DNA of 64,000 bases, taken from contig CM061062.1 of the NCBI GenBank assembly GCA_030762895.1, forward strand, positions 135,205,104-135,269,103, read 5' to 3'. Source of the stretch: Sophora flavescens. Lineage: Eukaryota > Streptophyta > Magnoliopsida > Fabales > Fabaceae. The number at the start of each line of letters is the position of its first letter. Position 1 is the first letter of the stretch. The position numbers and the translations under genes are program-made. The notes below the pieces were generated by a model, which was not told where the DNA came from, searched no databases, and saw only the letters and a program-made list of their open reading frames with translations. Positions 58,991 through 64,000 of the stretch are shown here, in pieces.

Positions 58991-60205
58991 AGTAGAGTAA
59001 AAATCTTTAAACTTTCCAATCACTTTAGACATAGCATCCTTTAACATAAAGGAGCCTTGGTCCATGATCATTTTGGGAAAACAAATCTTTAAACTTTCCA
59101 ATCACTTTAGACATAGCATCCTTTAACATAAAGGAGCCTTGGTCCATGATCATTTTGGAAAACAAATCTTTAAATACAAACTCACACTTGTAAAAGTTGA
59201 AACAAGATCCATCAAAACCATAGGCATGGTTCGGACTCATTAGAAAGTAGAGGTTAGGAAACTTTGTTTTACACAACCTTTTAGTATGTTAAACTACAAG
59301 TAAATACAAGGCCATAGAAATTGGTTTCAACTCAAAATGAGTTTTCTACCATTTTTGAGTGATTTTTGAAGATAAAAGCTCATAAATGACATAAAGAAGA
59401 AACTTTAGAAAAAGATGAAGTTTTTAAAGAAAAGAATACATGAGAGTATTACCCTAAACAAGAGGAACAACTTTGATGAATAACACTTAGTGAAAAGAAG
59501 AGTAAAAACAAGAGCTTTGGAAGCTTGAAGTTAAAAAGATGAAAGCTTGAGAGTGAAGTAGGAGAAAGGAAAGTGTTGAAGTGAAGTTGATGAGTGATAT
59601 TTATAGAGGGAAAGGGGAGGGTGCACGGCCTTGAGAGGGAGAAGAAGAAAGAAGATGAGTTTCTTGAAGAGAGGTTTAAGAGTTAATGTGATGTGTTGTG
59701 ATTGGAGAGAGAAAGTTGAAAAGTAAGATTTTGGAATGACATAAGGATTTTCTTTTTCCTTAGGTGTGTCATAAGCATTTAATGAGACTTCCCATCAAGC
59801 CTTTTCTCCTTCTTTAGGGTTCCTTTAACTGCCTAAATACGTAACCGGTTGCACATCCGATCGTATTTTCTGAAGGTTTTGTCCGGATAAAATATTATAT
59901 TTTATTTCCGGACAACAAAATTTGAAAATTTACCAAACCCGCACAAAACGTCATAAAAACACTAACTATCTCGTTCACGAATTAAAATTTTGTTTCTAGC
60001 TCAGTAAACTTGTACCGGTAGTGAGAACCCAGACCGGTTTTCGTCTGAATTTTCGACTGAAAATTTTATTGGGGCTTCATATGGTAAAACAACACAAGAA
60101 AATGATTTTATTTTGAATAAAATCATCTTCTGGATTTTGTCGATAATAAATACATTAAAGTATGTATTTACCGATAAAGAAGCATACGAAAAACGGGGTG
60201 TTACA

Positions 60206-60224
60206 ACTCTACCCCTCTAAAAAG
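60206..60224 (-). promoter_or_regulatory. Polypurine tract of the minus-strand chromovirus
   Basis: Minus-strand CTTTTTAGAGGGGTAGAGT precedes the LTR start TGTAACACC, with TTTCGAGGACGAAATT just upstream. Confidence 0.85.
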
Positions 60225-60950
60225 AATTTCGTCCTCGAAATTACGTACCTTGAAATAACTCAGGGTACTGCAACTTCATCTTGTCCTCAGCTTCCCACGT
60301 TGCTTCTCCGGTTGTCTCATTCCAGATGACTTTGACCAAAGGAATTTGTTTACCTCTGAGCTGCTTTGTCATCCTATCCACGATTCGTGTCGGCGAAGTC
60401 ACAAAGGACAGGTTCTCTTTTAACTGTACTTTATCAGGCTTTATGATATGTGATGGATCAGGAATGTATTTTCTCAACTGAGAGACATGAAAAACATCAT
60501 GGATATTGGAAAGAAAGGGTGGTAAAGATATTTTATAAGCTACTGGACCTACACGACGAAGAATTTGGTAGGGTCCAATGAACTTGGGTGTAAGCTTTCT
60601 GGACTTACGATTTCTCGCCAATCCCAGTCGTTGGCGTGACTCTCAAGAATACATGTTCGCCTTCCTCAAACTCTAGAGGTCGTCGTCTCTTGTCCGCGTA
60701 GCTCTTCTGTCGGCTCTGAGTTGCCCTCATTTTCTCCTGGATCATCTTCACCTTTTCCGTTGTTTGTTGCACGAAGTCTGGACCCAATAGCAAACTTTCA
60801 CCATCCTGGTACCAACACAAAGGCGTTCGACATCGTCGACCATACAGGGCCTCATAAGGTGCCATTCCAATGCTTGAGTGGAAACTATTATTGTAGGTAA
60901 ATTCTATCAACGGTAGGGACTCGTCCCAACTCCCGACATCCTCCAAAACA

Positions 60951-61875
60951 CAAGCCCTCAGGAAATCCTCTAGTGACTGGATTGTTCTTTCCGATTGTCC
61001 ATCCGTCTGTGGATGATATGCAGAACTCAATCTGAGTTTTGTTCCAAGTGATTCTTGCAAACTCTGCCAAAACCTTGATGTAAATCGCGGGTCTCGGTCG
61101 GAGACAATGCTTGAAGGCACGCCATGCAGTCTAACAATCTCTCCGATGTACAGTTGGGTTAATTTCTCCATAGAGTATCTCATATTGATTGGCAAAAAGT
61201 GAGCTGACTTAGTCTGTCGGTCCACTATTACCCATATAGCCTCATACCCCTTCTTAGTCCTTGGTAAACTGGTCACGAAATCCATTGAGATTCCATCCCA
61301 TTTCCATTCTGGAATATCTAAAGACTGTAACATTCCTGCTGGTCTCTGGTGTTCCACTTTGGCTTTTTGACATATCAAACAAGAAGCGACGTATTCCATT
61401 ACATCTCTCTTCATTCCATACCACCAATACAATTTCTTAAGATCTTGATACATCTTTGTGGCCCCTGGGTGCATACTCAACATACTCTTGTAAGCCTCTT
61501 CTAAAATCAGCTTTCATAGCTCAGCATCATCAGGTACACAGATTCTCTCGCCAAACCTCAAAATTCCATCTGTTCCTTCTCTAAATTCTAACAGAGCTCC
61601 TTGGCGTACCAAGTCTCTTTCTGTCTGTAGATACTGATCAGTCTCTTGCTTCTCCTTTATCTGCTCCATTAATCCATTTGACACGGTGGTCCTGTTCAGA
61701 CACAGTTTCCCTGGTGTACTTTCCACTAACAAACTTAGATCTCGGAATTTTTCCAGCAGTTCATGTTCTTTAACCATCATCGCTGATGCGTGAATTGCCT
61801 TCCTGCTCAAGGCATCAGCCACTACATTCGCCTTTCCAGGGTGATACTGTAGTTGAAAATCATAATCCTTCAGGA
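60951..61875 (-). repeat. Integrase-region tandem duplication, copy A
   Basis: The 925-bp block is repeated at 61883-62807 after a 7-base filler (TGATATG, 61876-61882). It covers the end of RNase H linker DNA and most of the integrase core. Confidence 0.93.
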
Positions 61876-61882
61876 TGATATG

Positions 61883-62807
61883 CAAGCCCTCAGCAAATCC
61901 TCTAGTGACTGGATTGTTCTTTCCGATTGTCCATCCGTCTGTGGATGATATGCAGAACTCAATCTGAGTTTTGTTCCAAGTGATTCTTGCAAACTCTGCC
62001 AAAACCTTGATGTAAATCGTGGGTCTCGGTCGGAGACAATGCTTGAAGGCACACCATGCAGTCTAACAATCTCTCCGATGTACAGTTGGGTTAACTTCTC
62101 CATAGAGTATCTCATATTGATTGGCAAAAAGTGAGCTGACTTAGTCTGTCGGTCCACTATTACCCATATAGCCTCATACCCCTTCTTAGTCCTTGGTAAA
62201 CTGGTCACGAAATCCATTGAGATTCCATCCCATTTCCATTCTGGAATATCTAAAGACTGTAACATTCCTGCTGGTCTCTGGTGTTCCACTTTGGCTTTTT
62301 GACATATCAAACAAGAAGCGACGTATTCCATTACATCTCTCTTCATTCCATACCACCAATACAATTTCTTAAGATCTTGATACATCTTTGTGGCCCCTGG
62401 GTGCATACTCAACATACTCTTGTAAGCCTCTTCTAAAATCAGCTTTCATAGCTCAGCATCATCAGGTACACAGATTCTCTCGCCAAACCTCAAAATTCCA
62501 TCTGTTCCTTCTCTAAATTCTGACAGAGCTCCTTGGCGTACCAAGTCTCTTTTGTCTCAGAGATACTGATCGTCTCTTGCTTCTCCTTTATCTCGCTCCA
62601 TTAATCCATTTGACACGGTGGTCCTGTTCGCATACGGTTTCCCTGGTGTACTTTCCACTAACAAACTTAGATCTCGGAATTTTTCCAGCAGTTCATGTTC
62701 TTTAACCATCATCGCTGATGCGTGAATTGCCTTCCTGCTCAAGGCATCAGCCACTACATTCGCCTTTCCAGGGTGATACTGTAGTTGAAAATCATAATCA
62801 TTCAGGA
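61883..62807 (-). repeat. Integrase-region tandem duplication, copy B
   Basis: Nearly identical to copy A. Differences are single substitutions plus a cluster of small indels at 62550-62600, which break the reading frame (compare 61618-61668). Confidence 0.93.
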
Positions 62808-64000
62808 ATTCTAACCAATGTCTCTGACGCATATTCAATTCCTTCTGATTAAACAGGTACTTCAAGCTTTTATGGTCACTGAAAACATTAAAAGTAGCTC
62901 CATACAAGTAATGTCTCCAGATTTTTAAAGTGAAGACCGCAGCAGCCAGTTCTAAATCGTGCGTCGGATAGTTCCTCTCATGAATCTTCAATTGCCTCGA
63001 AGCATATGCCACCACTTTCCGATTTTGCATCAGCACACAACCCAAACACTGATGTGAAGCATCACAGTAAACCTCAAAAGATTCCTTGGGATCGGGTAGG
63101 ATCAATATCGGTGAGGTTGTCAATCTCCTTTTAAGCTCTTGGAAGCTTTTCTCACAGGCTTCTGTCCACACGAACGTTTGGTCCTTACGCGTCAGCTGGG
63201 TGAGAGGTCCTACAATCTTGGAAAATTCTTCAATGAACCTTCGGTAGTAGCCAGCCAAACCCACAAAACAACGGATTTCCGTTGCCCTTGTTGGCCTTTC
63301 CCATTCCAAAACAGTCTCGACCTTCGTCGGATCCACAGCGATTCCTTCTCGGGATATTACGTGCCCCAAGAATTGAACTTGATCCAACCAAAATTCACAC
63401 TTCTCTGGTTTCGCATAGAGCTGTTTCTCTCTCAGGATCTGAAGAACAATGCTAAGATGTTCAGCGTGAGTCTCCTTGTCCGGAGAATAGATCAGAATGT
63501 CATCAAATGAAGACGACTACGAACTGATCCAAAAAGGGACGAAAGATCCTATTCATATAGTCCATGAATATAGCAAGTGAATTCGTCACTCCAAACGGCA
63601 TCACCAAATACTCATAATGCCCATAGCGTGTTCGAAACGCTGTCTTAGGAACATCCTCCGCTTTTACTCGTATCTGGTGGTATCCTGACTGCAGATCGAT
63701 CTTTGAAAACACTGCCGCTCCACGTAACTGATCCATAAGATCATCGATCCTTGGAAGAGGATATATGTTTTTAATCGTGACTTTGTTTAACTGACGAAAG
63801 TCCACACACAGTCTAGAAGTTCCATCCTTCTTCCTTACTAGTAGGACTGGAGCTCCCCACGGTGACACACTAGGTCGTATAAACTCCTTCCTCATCAGCT
63901 CCTCAAGTTGGTCCTTCAAGGTTTCTAACTCTGATGGCGACATACGATATGGCGCCATAGATATTAGTCCTGTGCCTGGAGTCAGATCAATCGCGAACTC

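Larger units (their letters stand above)
55796..60205 (-). repeat. 3' LTR of the minus-strand chromovirus
   Basis: About 4.4 kb. Its U3 start resembles that of the element at 32481 (CGAAAATTCAGACGAAAACC, GAGATAGTTAGTGTTTTTAT). It contains reversed ~82-bp units (58480-59300), an ATGACATAAAGTAA minisatellite (58750-58990), an 80-bp direct repeat (59005-59160), a ~58-bp direct repeat (57430-57546) and an acidic ORF region (56195-56738). Confidence 0.85.
55796..64000 (-). mobile_element. Minus-strand chromovirus with ~4.4 kb LTR, cut by the window end
   Basis: The 3' LTR spans 60205 down to 55796 (minus-strand TGTAACACCCCG...GGGCGTCACA). It is preceded by the polypurine tract and by pol reading leftwards from 63958. 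The pol order is RT, RNase H, integrase, chromodomain-like tail, with the TTTCGAGGACGAAATT signature before the LTR as in the element at 2600. The 5' LTR, gag and protease lie beyond the window, and so does the matching target duplication. Confidence 0.88.
60241..64000 (-). pseudogene. pol: Chromovirus pol (RT to chromodomain-like tail), broken and with an internal duplication
   Basis: On the minus strand, RT enters at the window end (MAPYRMSPSELETLKDQLEE ~63958; SPWGAPVLLVRKKDG; YPLPRIDDLMDQL). It loses its frame exactly at the catalytic FIDD box near 63508, where an extra T gives ATT-TGA-TGA. RT thumb and RNase H follow (63387-62557; VYCDASHQCLGCVLMQ, YPTHDLELAAAVF). The integrase zinc and core region is present twice (62415-61883 and 61483-60640; MDFVTSLPRTKKGYEAIWVI, LSSAYHPQTDGQSERTIQSL). 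The C-terminal region 60621-60241 is chromodomain-like (LRGKQIPLVKVIWNETTGEA). Frameshifts also lie near 63390-63500, 62540-62600 and 60610. It is inactive. Confidence 0.9.

Noticed and set aside
58734..59101. Repeat-rich minus-strand ORFs (CHLYVIYFMSF-like)
   Set aside because: Artefact of the ATGACATAAAGTAA minisatellite.

Overview
The window is plant nuclear DNA, almost certainly from a eudicot and probably a legume. The evidence is one spliced host gene of a land-plant cell-wall family, a MITE of a type I associate with legume genomes, and dense nested LTR retrotransposons and CACTA transposons. The species assignment is inference. No bacterial-type genes, rRNA, tRNA or CRISPR array were seen.

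Layout of the left half. Positions 1-420 look like the end of a SIRE/Maximus-type Copia LTR. 421-1611 is a broken gag-protease-RT piece of a chromovirus (Ty3/Gypsy). 2600-12344 is a full-length but dead chromovirus of the same kind, with two ~2.6 kb LTRs and a perfect 5-bp target duplication (TTGAT). 12350-15153 is AT-rich intergenic DNA with small repeat remnants. 16952-21758 is the only convincing host gene, a nine-exon SKU5-similar (SKS) multicopper-oxidase-like gene on the + strand. Its promoter and most of exon 1 are duplicated in tandem upstream (15154-16114 and 16115-17078). Its last exon appears to have lost one base, which puts the usual hydrophobic C-terminal tail out of frame. A decayed Copia element (about 22474-27253) lies downstream.

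Layout of the right half (27254-64000): a stack of elements inserted into one another. The base is a minus-strand SIRE-type Copia element, with its 3' LTR at 28856-30524 and an env-position ORF from 30929. That ORF is split by (i) a non-autonomous Gypsy element with a ~4.1 kb LTR (32481-39998, TSD GGGGC) and (ii) an Athila/Tat-like non-autonomous LTR element (40120-51704, TSD TGAGG, tRNA-Asp primer site). The 5' LTR of (ii) carries a 6.5 kb CACTA transposon (41250-47712, TSD AGT), whose empty site is preserved in the 3' LTR. A second CACTA left end starts at 51720. From 55796 to the window end lies a minus-strand chromovirus with a ~4.4 kb LTR and a broken pol that includes a 925-bp tandem duplication in its integrase region.

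Functionally the window is one cell-wall/secretory gene in a transposon-dominated neighbourhood. None of the retroelement reading frames is intact, although several terminal repeats, primer sites and target duplications are. The most unusual non-coding signals are short palindromes or hairpin arrays inside LTRs of at least four different families, and ORFs of unknown function carried by non-autonomous or env-position regions.
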